64,000 bases of DNA from Curtobacterium sp. TC1 (GTDB lineage: Bacteria; Actinomycetota; Actinomycetes; Actinomycetales; Microbacteriaceae): contig NZ_CP081964.1 in assembly GCF_019844075.1 (NCBI RefSeq), positions 1-64,000 of the forward strand, written 5' to 3'. The notes under the pieces are model-generated. The model saw nothing but the letters and a program-made list of their open reading frames with translations, had not been told where the DNA came from and ran no database searches. The position numbers and the translations under genes were made by a program. Positions 1 to 12,967 of the stretch are shown here, piece after piece (within the stretch, counting starts at the first letter, position 1; each line of letters opens with the position of its first letter).

Positions 1-1455
1 ATGACGATGCCGGCCGACCCCGTCGAGGACCTCTGGTCATCCGTACTCGGAATCCTCGCCGAGGACCCCCGCATCACGCCGCAGCTCCACGGGTTCCTCA
101 ACCTGGTCGAACCGAAGGGCGTCCTCGCCGGCACCCTGTACCTCGAGGTCCCCAACGACCTGACCCGCGGCATGCTCGAGCAGCGGATCCGCATCCCGAT
201 CACCGAGGCCGTCGCACGCATCGGGGACGACACGGTCGCGAACTTCGCCATCACCGTGAACCCGGACATGGCGTCCGAACCGCGCGTCGACCCGAACGTG
301 CCGGAGTACGCCGAGCCCGTGCAGGAAGCGGTGGAGCAGAGCGCCGCACCCCGCCAGTACATCGAGGCACCCTTCGTCCCGAGCCAGATCGACTCCCCGG
401 GCACGAGCGGACGGCCCGAGTCGCGGCTCAACCCGAAGTACAACTTCGACAACTTCGTCATCGGCTCGTCGAACCGCTTCGCGCACGCCGCAGCGGTCGC
501 GGTCGCCGAGGCACCGGCGAAGGCCTACAACCCCCTCTTCATCTACGGCGACTCCGGGCTGGGCAAGACCCACCTGCTCCACGCCATCGGGCACTACGCC
601 GAGAGCCTCTACCCGGGGATCCGCGTCCGGTACGTGTCGAGCGAGGAGTTCACCAACGACTTCATCAACTCGATCGCGAACAACCGCTCGAACCAGTTCC
701 AGCAGCGCTACCGCGACATCGACATCCTGCTCATCGACGACATCCAGTTCCTGCAGGGGAAGGACTCCACGCAGGAGGCCTTCTTCCACACGTTCAACAC
801 GCTGCACGACCACAACAAGCAGGTCGTCATCACGTCCGACGTGGCACCGAAGCACCTGACCGGGTTCGAGGACCGCATGCGCTCCCGCTTCGAGTGGGGC
901 CTGATCACCGACGTGCAGGCGCCCGAGCTCGAGACGCGCATCGCGATCCTCCGCAAGAAGGCGCAGTCCGACCACCTGCAGGTACCCGACGACATCCTCG
1001 AGTTCATGGCGTCGAAGGTGTCGAGCAACATCCGCGAGCTCGAGGGGACGCTCATCCGCGTCACGGCGTTCGCGAGCCTGAACCGGACGGCCGTCGACAT
1101 GGCCCTGGTGCAGACCGTCCTCAAGGACCTGATCACCCTCGACGAGGACAACGTCGTCGCGCCGACGGACATCATCAACCACACCGCGGAGTACTTCAAG
1201 CTCTCCGTCGACGACCTGTACGGCTCGTCCCGGTCCCAGGCGATCGCCACCGCTCGGCAGATCGCGATGTACCTGTGCCGCGAGCTCACGAGCCTGTCCC
1301 TGCCGAAGATCGGGCAGCTGTTCGGCAACCGCGACCACACCACGGTCATGTACGCGAACAAGAAGATCACGGAGCTCATGAAGGAGCGCCGGTCGATCTA
1401 CAACCAGGTCACCGAGCTCACGAGCCGCATCAAGCAGGACCGTCGCTACCGCTGA
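1..1455 (+). CDS. dnaA: Chromosomal replication initiator DnaA
   Basis: Initiator ATPase that binds DnaA boxes at oriC and melts the origin. The 484-residue product has the N-terminal helicase-loading domain, a short variable linker (about 95-140), the AAA+ core with Walker A GDSGLGKT at 183-190 and Walker B LLIDD at 243-247, and the C-terminal box-binding domain with the RDHTTV signature at 444-449. Length is normal for a compact actinobacterial DnaA. The ATG is the first base of the window, so its ribosome binding site and any earlier start cannot be seen. It is followed by the origin and dnaN. Assignment is certain. Confidence 0.98.
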   Translation: MTMPADPVEDLWSSVLGILAEDPRITPQLHGFLNLVEPKGVLAGTLYLEVPNDLTRGMLEQRIRIPITEAVARIGDDTVANFAITVNPDMASEPRVDPNVPEYAEPVQEAVEQSAAPRQYIEAPFVPSQIDSPGTSGRPESRLNPKYNFDNFVIGSSNRFAHAAAVAVAEAPAKAYNPLFIYGDSGLGKTHLLHAIGHYAESLYPGIRVRYVSSEEFTNDFINSIANNRSNQFQQRYRDIDILLIDDIQFLQGKDSTQEAFFHTFNTLHDHNKQVVITSDVAPKHLTGFEDRMRSRFEWGLITDVQAPELETRIAILRKKAQSDHLQVPDDILEFMASKVSSNIRELEGTLIRVTAFASLNRTAVDMALVQTVLKDLITLDEDNVVAPTDIINHTAEYFKLSVDDLYGSSRSQAIATARQIAMYLCRELTSLSLPKIGQLFGNRDHTTVMYANKKITELMKERRSIYNQVTELTSRIKQDRRYR

Positions 1456-1862
1456 GATCGGCCCGTCTCCGGGCGCATCCACCATCTGAGACGGTTCCAT
1501 GGGCCGGAGTTCTCACAGTGTGGATAGCCTGTGGATAACTGTGGAGGACACGCCGCCCGGTTGTTCACAGCGAGGGGGCATCCTGTGGAAACTGGGGATG
1601 GAAGTGGATAGATGAGATTCATTCATCCCGATGCCCCCCACAGACCACCCACAAGTCACAACGGTGTAGTTCCCTACGGCCGAGCGGCATGCACAGGGTT
1701 ATCCACAGTGTGCACAGGCGTTAACACCATTACTCCTGGTTAACGATCCATCTCCGCGGGACAACCTTGTGGACGGCTGGATGACAAGAAATCCGGCCCA
1801 CGTCCGCCTGTGCCAGAATGGGGCGGCCGGACAGTCCAAGCCGATCGACAGGGGTTCCAGCT
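1456..1862. other. oriC: Replication origin oriC (dnaA-dnaN gap)
   Basis: A 407-bp non-coding gap rich in DnaA-box-like 9-mers. Perfect TTATCCACA boxes lie at 1530-1538 (minus) and 1699-1707 (plus). Near matches lie at 1519-1527 (TGTGGATAG), 1561-1569 (TTGTTCACA), 1584-1592, 1603-1611 and 1768-1776. Two GTTAAC palindromes (1720-1725, 1739-1744) flank a less GC-rich stretch that could be part of an unwinding region. Position between dnaA and dnaN is the standard actinobacterial origin site. The exact unwinding element is not determined. Confidence 0.9.
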
Positions 1863-3008
1863 GTGAAGTTCGAGGTCAACCGGGACGTCTTCTCCGAAGC
1901 CGTCTCCTTCGCGGTGAAACTCCTCCCACAGCGCACGACCCTCCCGATCCTGTCGGGTGTCCTGATCCACGCCGACGGCGATCGTCTGACGCTCTCGTCG
2001 TTCGACTACGAGGTCTCGGCGCAGACGTCGATCTCCGCGCAGATCGACGACCCGGGCACGGTCCTGGTCTCCGGCCGGCTCCTGAACGACATCGCGAGCC
2101 GACTGCCGAACGCCCCGGTCACCTTCACGACCGAGGACTCGAAGATCTCGGTCTCCTGCGGATCGGCGCACTTCACGCTGCTGTCCATGCCGGTCGAGGA
2201 GTACCCGACGCTGCCCGAGATCGGTCCGCAGACCGGGGTGATCCCCGGCGACGCGTTCTCCGAAGCCGTGTCGCAGGTGGCCGTCGCCGCGAGCCGCGAC
2301 GACGTCACCCCCGTCATCACCGGTGTCCAGCTCGAGGTCGGCGACAACGACCTGTCGCTCATCGCCACCGACCGCTACCGCGTTGCCGTCCGGACCATCG
2401 CGTGGGACTCCGGCCGCGTCGGATCGGACCCGCTGCACGCGCTCGTCCCGGCCCGCACCCTGCAGGAGGTCGGCCGGACCTTCGGGTCGGCGTCAACCGT
2501 CTCGGTGTCGATCAGCGGCAACTCGGACCGTGAGCTCATCGCGTTCCACGCCGACGACAAGACCGTCACGTCCCTGCTCATCAAGGGCAACTACCCGCCG
2601 GTCCGTCGGCTCTTCCCCGAGAACGTCAACGACCACGCGGTCATCAACACCGCCGAGCTGGTCGAAGCCGTCCGACGGGTCTCACTCGTCCTGGAGCGCG
2701 AAGCAGCGCTCCGGTTCTCCTTCACGGTCGACGGGCTCACGCTCGAGGCGATCGGATCCGAACAAGCGCAGGCGTCAGAGTCGATCAGTGCGTTGCTGAC
2801 CGGAGAGGAAACGGTGGTCTCGCTGAAGCCCGCCTTCCTCCTGGACGGACTGAACGCGGTGCACTCCGAGTTCGTCCGCATCTCCTTCACCAAGACGGAG
2901 AACCCCAACAAGCCGGGCCCGGTGCTGATCACCGGCCAGACTTCGCAAGAGGCTGCCGCGACCGATGGATACCGGTACCTGCTGCAGCCCAACCTGCTGC
3001 TGCGATAG
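1863..3008 (+). CDS. dnaN: DNA polymerase III sliding clamp (beta)
   Basis: Processivity clamp that tethers the replicative polymerase to DNA; a 381-residue product of three similar domains, the normal length. I start it at the GTG at 1863 (product begins MKFEVNRDVF) because it has an AGGGG motif at 1851-1855 and matches the family N-terminus. An upstream in-frame ATG at 1818 would add 15 residues not typical of DnaN. The C-terminus RYLLQPNLLLR resembles the usual clamp end. gnd follows after 70 bp. Confidence 0.97.
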   Translation: MKFEVNRDVFSEAVSFAVKLLPQRTTLPILSGVLIHADGDRLTLSSFDYEVSAQTSISAQIDDPGTVLVSGRLLNDIASRLPNAPVTFTTEDSKISVSCGSAHFTLLSMPVEEYPTLPEIGPQTGVIPGDAFSEAVSQVAVAASRDDVTPVITGVQLEVGDNDLSLIATDRYRVAVRTIAWDSGRVGSDPLHALVPARTLQEVGRTFGSASTVSVSISGNSDRELIAFHADDKTVTSLLIKGNYPPVRRLFPENVNDHAVINTAELVEAVRRVSLVLEREAALRFSFTVDGLTLEAIGSEQAQASESISALLTGEETVVSLKPAFLLDGLNAVHSEFVRISFTKTENPNKPGPVLITGQTSQEAAATDGYRYLLQPNLLLR

Positions 3009-3078
3009 GCGCAACAGGAACACTGCGCTGACCCACCACCTTCGGCCTCAGCGCGACGACGAAACAGAAGAGGAAATC

Positions 3079-3966
3079 ATGCACATCGGTCTTGTCGGCC
3101 TTGGTCGCATGGGCAACAACATGCGTGCCCGTCTCCGCAACGCAGGGATCGAGGTCACCGGTTACGACGCCAACCCCGCCGTCTCCGACGTCGCGAGCCT
3201 CGCAGACCTGGCGAGCGCCCTGCCCGAGGGTCAGCGACTCGTCTGGGTGATGGTGCCGCACGGCAAGATCACCGACGACGTCATCACCGAACTCGCCGGC
3301 GTCCTGAACGAGGGCGACCTCGTCATCGACGGCGGCAACTCGAAGTGGCTCGACGACACCACGCACGCCGAGCAGCTCGGTGCGCGCGGCATCCGGTACA
3401 TGGACGTCGGTGTCTCCGGCGGCGTGTGGGGCAAGGACAACGGCTACGGCCTCATGGTCGGCGGTGACGTCAAGGACGTCGAGTTCGCGATGCCGGTCTT
3501 CGACGCACTGCGCCCCGAGGGCCCGCGCGAAGAGGGCTTCTCGCACGCCGGCCCGATCGGCGCCGGTCACTACGCCAAGATGGTCCACAACGGCATCGAG
3601 TACGCGATCATGCAGGCGTACGGCGAGGGCTACGAGCTCCTCGAGGCCAAGGACCTGATCACGGACGTCCCCGCGGTGTTCGCCGGGTGGCAGCGCGGAA
3701 CGGTCGTCCGTTCCTGGCTGCTCGACCTCATGGTCCTGGCCCTCAACGAAGACCCGAAGCTCGACGAGCTCGAGGGCTACGTCGAGGACTCGGGCGAGGG
3801 TCGCTGGACGCTGGAAGAGGGCATCGAGCTCGCCGTGCCGATGCCGGCACTGTCGGCGTCGATCTTCGCGCGCTTCGTCTCGCGTCAGGGCAGCGCGTCC
3901 CCGACGATGAAGGCCGTCGCGGCGCTCCGCAACCAGTTCGGCGGTCACGCCGTCAAGAAGTCCTAG
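3079..3966 (+). CDS. gnd: 6-phosphogluconate dehydrogenase, short form
   Basis: Oxidatively decarboxylates 6-phosphogluconate to ribulose 5-phosphate in the pentose phosphate pathway. The 295-residue product is the short (about 300 aa) type found in Gram-positives. It shows the N-terminal Rossmann motif GLVGLGRMGNNM, the substrate-binding segment DVGVSGGVWG and the catalytic-lysine region GHYAKMVHNGIEY. The ATG at 3079 follows an AAGAGGAAA ribosome binding site. Location between dnaN and recF is conserved in many Actinobacteria. Cofactor preference (NAD or NADP) cannot be decided with confidence from sequence alone. Confidence 0.95.
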   Translation: MHIGLVGLGRMGNNMRARLRNAGIEVTGYDANPAVSDVASLADLASALPEGQRLVWVMVPHGKITDDVITELAGVLNEGDLVIDGGNSKWLDDTTHAEQLGARGIRYMDVGVSGGVWGKDNGYGLMVGGDVKDVEFAMPVFDALRPEGPREEGFSHAGPIGAGHYAKMVHNGIEYAIMQAYGEGYELLEAKDLITDVPAVFAGWQRGTVVRSWLLDLMVLALNEDPKLDELEGYVEDSGEGRWTLEEGIELAVPMPALSASIFARFVSRQGSASPTMKAVAALRNQFGGHAVKKS

Positions 3967-3997
3967 GACCACCCGGGGAAACCCGGACTCGGCCCGC

Positions 3998-5314
3998 GTG
4001 CACGTCGACCATCTCCAACTCACCGACTTCCGGAACTACCGGGAGGCGGACGTCGACCTCGCACGCGGGCCGAACCTGTTCGTCGGACGGAACGGGCAGG
4101 GCAAGACCAACCTGGTCGAGGCGATCGGGTACCTGTCCACGCTCGGGTCCCACCGCGTCCCCACCGATGCCGCACTCGTGCGGCAGGGCTGTGACGCCGC
4201 GATCGTCCGGGCACGACTCGCGCACGAGGACCGCAGCATCCTCGCCGAGGTGCAGATCAACCGCACGGGTGCGAACCGTGCGCAGGTGAACCGGTCGGCG
4301 ATCAAGCCCCGTGAACTCCCGCGCTACTGCACCTCCGTGCTTTTCGCGCCCGAGGACCTCGCCTTGGTCCGCGGCGAGCCGGCCGGCCGCCGACGCATGC
4401 TCGACGAGCTGCTCGGCCAGATCGCACCGCGGATGCAAGGGGTCCTGGCCGACTACGACCGGACGCTCCGACAGCGGAACACCCTGCTCAAGTCGGCCCG
4501 GGCCACGGGAGCGAAGGCGAACGCCCTGTCGACGCTGGACGTCTGGGACGACCGACTCGTCGGACTCGGTGCCGAGATCGTCGCCGCGCGCGACCACCTG
4601 ACCCGGCGGCTCGCACCGTTCGTCGCCGAGGCCTACGCGACGGTCGCCGGTGAGCACCACGACGCCTCCATCGCCGGGGTGCGCTCCATCCGCGGCGGTG
4701 ACCCGGAGGCCGCGGCTGCGACGGACCCCGTGCTCGGGACACCGGACGAGCCGGTCACGGTCGCGGCGGCGGCCGAGGCGTTCGCGGCGGCACTCGAGCG
4801 ACGCCGCCGGGACGAACTCGACCGCGGACTCACCCTCGTCGGCCCGCACCGCGACGACGTGTTGTTCCAGCTGAACGGGTTACCTGCCCGTGGATACGCC
4901 AGTCATGGTGAATCCTGGTCGTTCGCGCTCGCGATCCAGCTGGCGAGCGCGTCGATCCTGCGGGCGGAGTCGAACCTCGGTGACCCGATCATCATCCTCG
5001 ACGACGTGTTCGCCGAACTCGACGAATCCCGACGCGAACGGCTGGGCAACGCGGTGGCGGACTACGAGCAGGTCCTCATCACGGCGGCGGTGTTCGGCGA
5101 CGTCCCCGCGCAGCTGGCGGCGCACACGGTGCGGATCGAGGCGGGCACGATCGTGACCGACGAGGCGGGCGCGAGCCGCGCCTCCAGTCCGGAGACGGAC
5201 GCGACCAACGCGACCAACGCGACCAACGCGACCGACGCGGCCGACGCGGCCGACGCGACCGACGCGACGGAAGCGACCGACGCGACGCCGACGCCGCCGG
5301 AAGCCGACTCCTGA
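3998..5314 (+). CDS. recF: DNA replication and repair protein RecF
   Basis: ABC-ATPase-like protein that helps load RecA at single-strand gaps. It has the N-terminal motif LTDFRNYREADV, Walker A GRNGQGKTN near residues 29-37, the signature-containing C-terminal lobe and Walker B IIILDDVFAELD near 330. The start is GTG at 3998. Core length is normal, but the protein carries an extra C-terminal tail of roughly 45 residues dominated by ATN and ATD triplets, encoded by 9-bp repeats at about 5209-5289. The stop overlaps the next start by one base, indicating coupling. Confidence 0.96.
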   Translation: MHVDHLQLTDFRNYREADVDLARGPNLFVGRNGQGKTNLVEAIGYLSTLGSHRVPTDAALVRQGCDAAIVRARLAHEDRSILAEVQINRTGANRAQVNRSAIKPRELPRYCTSVLFAPEDLALVRGEPAGRRRMLDELLGQIAPRMQGVLADYDRTLRQRNTLLKSARATGAKANALSTLDVWDDRLVGLGAEIVAARDHLTRRLAPFVAEAYATVAGEHHDASIAGVRSIRGGDPEAAAATDPVLGTPDEPVTVAAAAEAFAAALERRRRDELDRGLTLVGPHRDDVLFQLNGLPARGYASHGESWSFALAIQLASASILRAESNLGDPIIILDDVFAELDESRRERLGNAVADYEQVLITAAVFGDVPAQLAAHTVRIEAGTIVTDEAGASRASSPETDATNATNATNATDAADAADATDATEATDATPTPPEADS

Positions 5315-5814
5315 TGCCCCGCCCCTGGAAGCCGACGGAACCGTCCCGCGTCTACCGCCACCTCCGCGCCGTCTTCGGCGACCCGTCGAAGCGCGGGGTG
5401 GACGCCCGCCGCCGTCGCTCCCGCGAGTTCGACGCCGACACCGTCCCCTACGGCCGTGGCCGTGAACCCCGGGGACTCGGCGACGTCGTCGGATCCCTGG
5501 CCAACGAACTCGGGTGGACCGAACCCCTGGCCCGCTCGGAGCTCTTCGTCGACTGGCCCAGCGTCGTCGGCGAGGAACTCGCGAAGCACTCCACCCCGGT
5601 GACCATCGACGATGGTGCGCTGGTCATCCGGTGCGACTCGACGGCCTGGGCGACACAGCTCCGGCTCATGCGTGCGAGCGTCACGACGACGATCGCCGAG
5701 CGGCACCCGGAAGCCGGGGTCGAGTCGATCCGGGTTTCGGGGCCGGACGTCCCCACCTGGAAACGCGGCCCCAGGACGGTCCAGGGGCGCGGTCCTCGCG
5801 ACACCTACGGTTGA
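5314..5814 (+). CDS. DUF721 (DciA-like) protein
   Basis: A 166-residue basic protein of the DUF721 family, which includes the DciA helicase-operating factors that replace DnaC/DnaI in many bacteria; a role in loading or working with the replicative helicase is inferred from that family. An Arg-rich N-terminus (about 1-50) precedes the conserved core LVIRCDSTAWATQLRLM (about 107-123). It overlaps the recF stop by one base (TGATG) and lies between recF and gyrB, the usual actinobacterial position. Confidence 0.88.
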   Translation: MPRPWKPTEPSRVYRHLRAVFGDPSKRGVDARRRRSREFDADTVPYGRGREPRGLGDVVGSLANELGWTEPLARSELFVDWPSVVGEELAKHSTPVTIDDGALVIRCDSTAWATQLRLMRASVTTTIAERHPEAGVESIRVSGPDVPTWKRGPRTVQGRGPRDTYG

Positions 5815-5839
5815 GCCGACGAAATCATCCTACGGTGCC

Positions 5840-5859
5840 AAAAAAGCCCGTCTGCGGGC
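5840..5859 (-). terminator. Terminator-like hairpin on the minus strand before gyrB
   Basis: Read on the minus strand, a GCCCG stem with a 4-nt loop (5859-5846) is followed by six T (5845-5840), a textbook intrinsic terminator. No minus-strand gene lies upstream of it. A second hairpin, CCCTC-GAAA-GAGGG, lies at 5868-5881. On the plus strand the A-run precedes the hairpin, so it would not be a good terminator for DUF721. Confidence 0.45.
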
Positions 5860-5866
5860 CGGATGA

Positions 5867-7951
<2,085 letters not shown>

Positions 7952-7971
7952 ACAGTCTCGACATCTCGACC

Positions 7972-7993
7972 CGGCCTGGAGGCGCGGTGCCAG
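7972..7993 (+). repeat. Copy of the CGGMCTGGAGGC dispersed element
   Basis: In the gyrB-gyrA gap, a copy of a dispersed element (core CGGCCTGGAGGCGCGG) also found at 13939, 13965, 24935, 32859, 48519 and 56351. A partial inverted partner, ACGGCC-TCCC-GGCCGT, forms a hairpin at 8049-8064 just before the gyrA ribosome binding site. Confidence 0.55.
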
Positions 7994-8084
7994 CCGCGTG
8001 CTCTGGTCCGGACCACCTGTGGTCGCGTCCACCGCGACGAACGTCACCACGGCCTCCCGGCCGTCAGAAAGGTAACGCAAGCCA

Positions 8085-10734
<2,650 letters not shown>

Positions 10735-10742
<8 letters not shown>

Positions 10743-11142
10743 TGTCGCCGAGAAGCTCCAGAAGAAGGCGAAGCGACCCGTCGGCACCCGCCAGGTGCGG
10801 TTGCGGCTGGTCTACGTCGACTTCTGGTCGATGGTGAAGCTCAGCTTCCTCATCGCCCTGGCCGGCAGCATCGTGATCGTGGTCGCCACGGCGCTGGTGT
10901 GGGTCATCCTCAACCAGACGGGCGTGTTCACGCAGGTCGACGCCCTGTTGAAGGACGTCACCGGGCAGAACAGTTACTCGATCATGGACCAGTTCTCACT
11001 GGGTCAGGTGCTCGGGTTCTCCATCGTCGTGGGCATCCTCAACGTGGTCGTCGGCACCGTGCTCGGCGCCATCGTGAGTGTCCTCTACAACCTCAGTGTC
11101 CGCATCACCGGCGGCTTGCTCGTCGGCTTCACGAACAACTGA
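10735..11142 (+). CDS. DUF3566 membrane protein
   Basis: A 135-residue protein with a basic N-terminus (about 1-25) and two long hydrophobic segments (about 33-58 and 88-118), matching the DUF3566 family that sits downstream of gyrA in many Actinobacteria. Its function is not established; the location suggests a membrane-associated role near the division and replication genes. It starts inside the end of gyrA (8-nt overlap), implying translational coupling. A small inverted repeat CACCCG-GGC-CGGGTG at 11145-11159 follows the stop. Confidence 0.88.
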
Positions 11143-11217
11143 CACACCCGGGCCGGGTGGGCCGACCGCTCGATTTCGTTCTGCGAGATCCGTACGGTAG
11201 GCTTTCATCCGGTCTGA

Positions 11218-11294
11218 GGGGCTATAGCTCAGGCGGTTAGAGCGCTTCGCTGATAACGAAGAGGTCCAAGGTTCAAGTCCTTGTAGCCCCACCA
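11218..11294 (+). tRNA. tRNA-Ile (GAT)
   Basis: Full cloverleaf: acceptor GGGGCTA pairs with TAGCCCC, the T-loop reads GGTTCAAGTCC, the anticodon loop CTGATAA carries GAT at 11252-11254, and CCA is encoded (11292-11294). It decodes AUC/AUU and is paired with tRNA-Ala 55 bp downstream, the order expected near gyrA in Actinobacteria. Confidence 0.97.
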
Positions 11295-11349
11295 GTTCTC
11301 CGGAACACACGACAATTCCATCCCGTCGCCGAGCACCTCGGTGACACCC

Positions 11350-11422
11350 GGGGCCTTAGCTCAGTTGGTAGAGCGCCTGCTTTGCAAGCAGGATGTCGGG
11401 AGTTCGATTCTCCCAGGCTCCA
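11350..11422 (+). tRNA. tRNA-Ala (TGC)
   Basis: Cloverleaf with acceptor GGGGCCT and AGGCTCC (one G-T pair), D-arm AGCTCAGTTGGTAGAGC, anticodon loop TTTGCAA with TGC at 11383-11385, and T-loop GAGTTCGATTC. CCA is not encoded. Confidence 0.97.
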
Positions 11423-11429
11423 CTCGTGA

Positions 11430-11469
11430 AAGCCCCTGGTTGACGCCTTCGTCGTCTGCACAGGGGCTT
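11430..11469 (+). terminator. Terminator hairpin after tRNA-Ala
   Basis: Nine-base stem AAGCCCCTG (11430-11438) and CAGGGGCTT (11461-11469) around a 22-nt loop, starting 8 bp after the tRNA-Ala gene. There is no good T-run. Confidence 0.6.
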
Positions 11470-11546
11470 CGTTCTGTGCCCATGCGCGCCGTCGCCTCGG
11501 TGGCGCGTTCGTCGTGCGTGCTCGGTTCGGGCGTGTGCCGCTGCGT

Positions 11547-11634
11547 CGAGGTTCCGAGATCTCGGCATCTCGAGCTCGCCGCGGGCCACCTGTGGAACCT
11601 CGGCGGGTAGCGGACGGCATGTCGTGGAACCTCG
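11547..11634. repeat. GTGGAACCTCG intergenic repeat locus A
   Basis: Two copies of GTGGAACCTCG on the plus strand (11592-11602 and 11624-11634, 32 bp apart) with an inverted relative CGAGGTTCC at 11547-11555 that runs into a CCGAGATCTCGG palindrome. The same words occur at 41029-41114 and in the 143-bp repeats at 51706 and 51849. The stretch 11423-11728 otherwise holds only terminators and no gene. Confidence 0.6.
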
Positions 11635-11679
11635 GCGCCGTCGGACGGGCGTGTCCTCGCAGCACCGGGCCCGGGAACG

Positions 11680-11714
11680 ACGAAGGGCCCCGGCGGGGTG
11701 CCGGGGCCCTTCGT
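11680..11714. terminator. Strong bidirectional terminator
   Basis: Perfect 14-bp inverted repeat (11680-11693 with 11701-11714; GAAGGGCCCCGG against CCGGGGCCCTTC) with a 7-nt loop, 14 bp beyond the stop of the minus-strand gene 11729-12304 and facing the tRNA genes. Confidence 0.8.
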
Positions 11715-11728
11715 ACGAACCGTGGAGG

Positions 11729-12304
11729 TCAGGCGGCGGGCTTCTCCGCCGTGTCAGCGTCGTCGGCGACCCAGAGGTCGTCGTCGGCACGGAGCGTCTG
11801 GTACGCGGCGTACGCAGCACCAGCAACGGCGACGACGCCGACGATGATGAGTGCGACACCGCCGAAGCCGATGCCCTTCTTCTGCTGCGACGGAACGTAC
11901 TTCACAGCAGCCTTCTTGGCCTTCTTGCCCTTCTTCTGGGCGTTCTTCACGATCTTCTTGACCCGGGGGTCCTTCGCGAGGTCGGTGACGCTCAGCACGG
12001 AGCCAGCGGTCGACACCAGTCCGGGGATGACCTCGGACTGGAACTTGTGCGAAGCACTCTGTGCTGCGGACGTCGCAGCGTGTACCCCGGTCGCGACCGC
12101 GGGACGGATCCCGTTGTCGATCGCGTTCTGCACACGAGGGGCGATGTCCTTGCGGGCTGCGTCGGCTGCGTTCGACCGGGCTTCCGCCAGGATCGCGTTC
12201 GCGTGCTCGAGGACCTTGCGCTGCTCTCCGAGGAGCGAGGCGGTCTGGCCCTTGAGCTTCTTGATCTGCTTCCGACGCTTGCGCGGGATCTCGATCGTCG
12301 TCAT
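11729..12304 (-). CDS. Lysine-rich single-pass membrane protein, unknown function
   Basis: A 191-residue protein I do not recognise by name. It begins MTTIEIPRKRRKQIKKL, continues with a long Ala-rich, probably helical region (about 20-115), then a strongly basic stretch (about 118-147, many KK pairs), one hydrophobic segment (about 150-172) and an acidic tail. The layout suggests an anchored protein with a cationic cytoplasmic face; nucleic-acid or lipid contact is speculation. I use ATG 12304 rather than the upstream ATG 12364, whose extra 20 residues look non-coding. A strong terminator follows. It is divergent from ppiA. Confidence 0.72.
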   Translation of the reverse strand: MTTIEIPRKRRKQIKKLKGQTASLLGEQRKVLEHANAILAEARSNAADAARKDIAPRVQNAIDNGIRPAVATGVHAATSAAQSASHKFQSEVIPGLVSTAGSVLSVTDLAKDPRVKKIVKNAQKKGKKAKKAAVKYVPSQQKKGIGFGGVALIIVGVVAVAGAAYAAYQTLRADDDLWVADDADTAEKPAA

Positions 12305-12408
12305 CTGGTACCTCCATCGGATCGGCGTGACCCCATCCTGCCACCAGAGTCCCTGACAGGTCACGGAGCCTCACCTGTGGGTCCGGTCCGTACGCAGCCG
12401 GTACATGC

Positions 12409-12414
12409 GAGAAT
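12409..12414 (+). promoter_or_regulatory. Putative -10 for leaderless ppiA mRNA
   Basis: GAGAAT ends 6 nt before ATG 12421, so transcription would start at or next to the start codon; no ribosome binding site is visible. Confidence 0.4.
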
Positions 12415-12420
12415 CGGAAC

Positions 12421-12960
12421 ATGTCTCTGCACACCGCTGTCGCAACGATCCACACCAACAAGGGCGACATCCGCGTCAACCTGTTCGGCAACCACGCTCC
12501 GAAGACCGTCAAGAACTTCGTCGACCTCGCAACGGGCCAGCAGGAGTGGACCCACCCGGGCACGGGCAAGGTCTCCACCGACAAGCTCTACGACGGCGTC
12601 ATCTTCCACCGCATCATCAAGGACTTCATGATCCAGGGCGGCGACCCGCTCGGCCAGGGCATCGGTGGCCCCGGGTACCGCTTCGACGACGAGATCTCCC
12701 CCGAGCTCACGTTCCAGAACCCCTACATCTTCGCCATGGCGAACGCCGGCATCCAGGGTGGCCGCGGCACCAACGGCTCGCAGTTCTTCATCACCACGGT
12801 GGCGACGCCCTGGCTGCAGGGCAAGCACACCATCTTCGGTGAGGTCGCCGACGACGAGTCCCGTGCCGTGGTCGACGCCATCGAGGGTGTCCCGACCGAC
12901 GGTCGCGACAAGCCCGTCGAGGACGTGGTCATCCAGAGCATCGACGTCGAAGGCGTCTGA
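12421..12960 (+). CDS. ppiA: Cyclophilin-type peptidyl-prolyl isomerase
   Basis: Catalyses cis-trans isomerisation of proline peptide bonds. The 179-residue single-domain product has the cyclophilin core with FHRIIKDFMIQGGD (catalytic Arg in FHR), GTNGSQFFI and the WLQGKHTIFGEV motif. No signal peptide is seen, so it is probably cytoplasmic. It lies just before the rhomboid gene (7-bp gap) as in Mycobacterium and relatives. The start has no clear Shine-Dalgarno but follows a -10-like box. Confidence 0.96.
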   Translation: MSLHTAVATIHTNKGDIRVNLFGNHAPKTVKNFVDLATGQQEWTHPGTGKVSTDKLYDGVIFHRIIKDFMIQGGDPLGQGIGGPGYRFDDEISPELTFQNPYIFAMANAGIQGGRGTNGSQFFITTVATPWLQGKHTIFGEVADDESRAVVDAIEGVPTDGRDKPVEDVVIQSIDVEGV

Positions 12961-12967
12961 TCCTCAC

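Noticed and set aside
37..1500. Long minus-strand reading frame across dnaA
   Set aside because: It is the antisense of a certain gene; high GC keeps such frames open and the translation is low-complexity Arg/Val/Asp with no domain.
1612..1628. GATGAGATTCATTCATC as an inverted-repeat operator
   Set aside because: The dyad is imperfect and lies in the AT-richer part of oriC where such words are expected.
3998..5314. RecF tail as evidence of a fusion
   Set aside because: The extra residues are simple tandem repeats with no recognisable domain.
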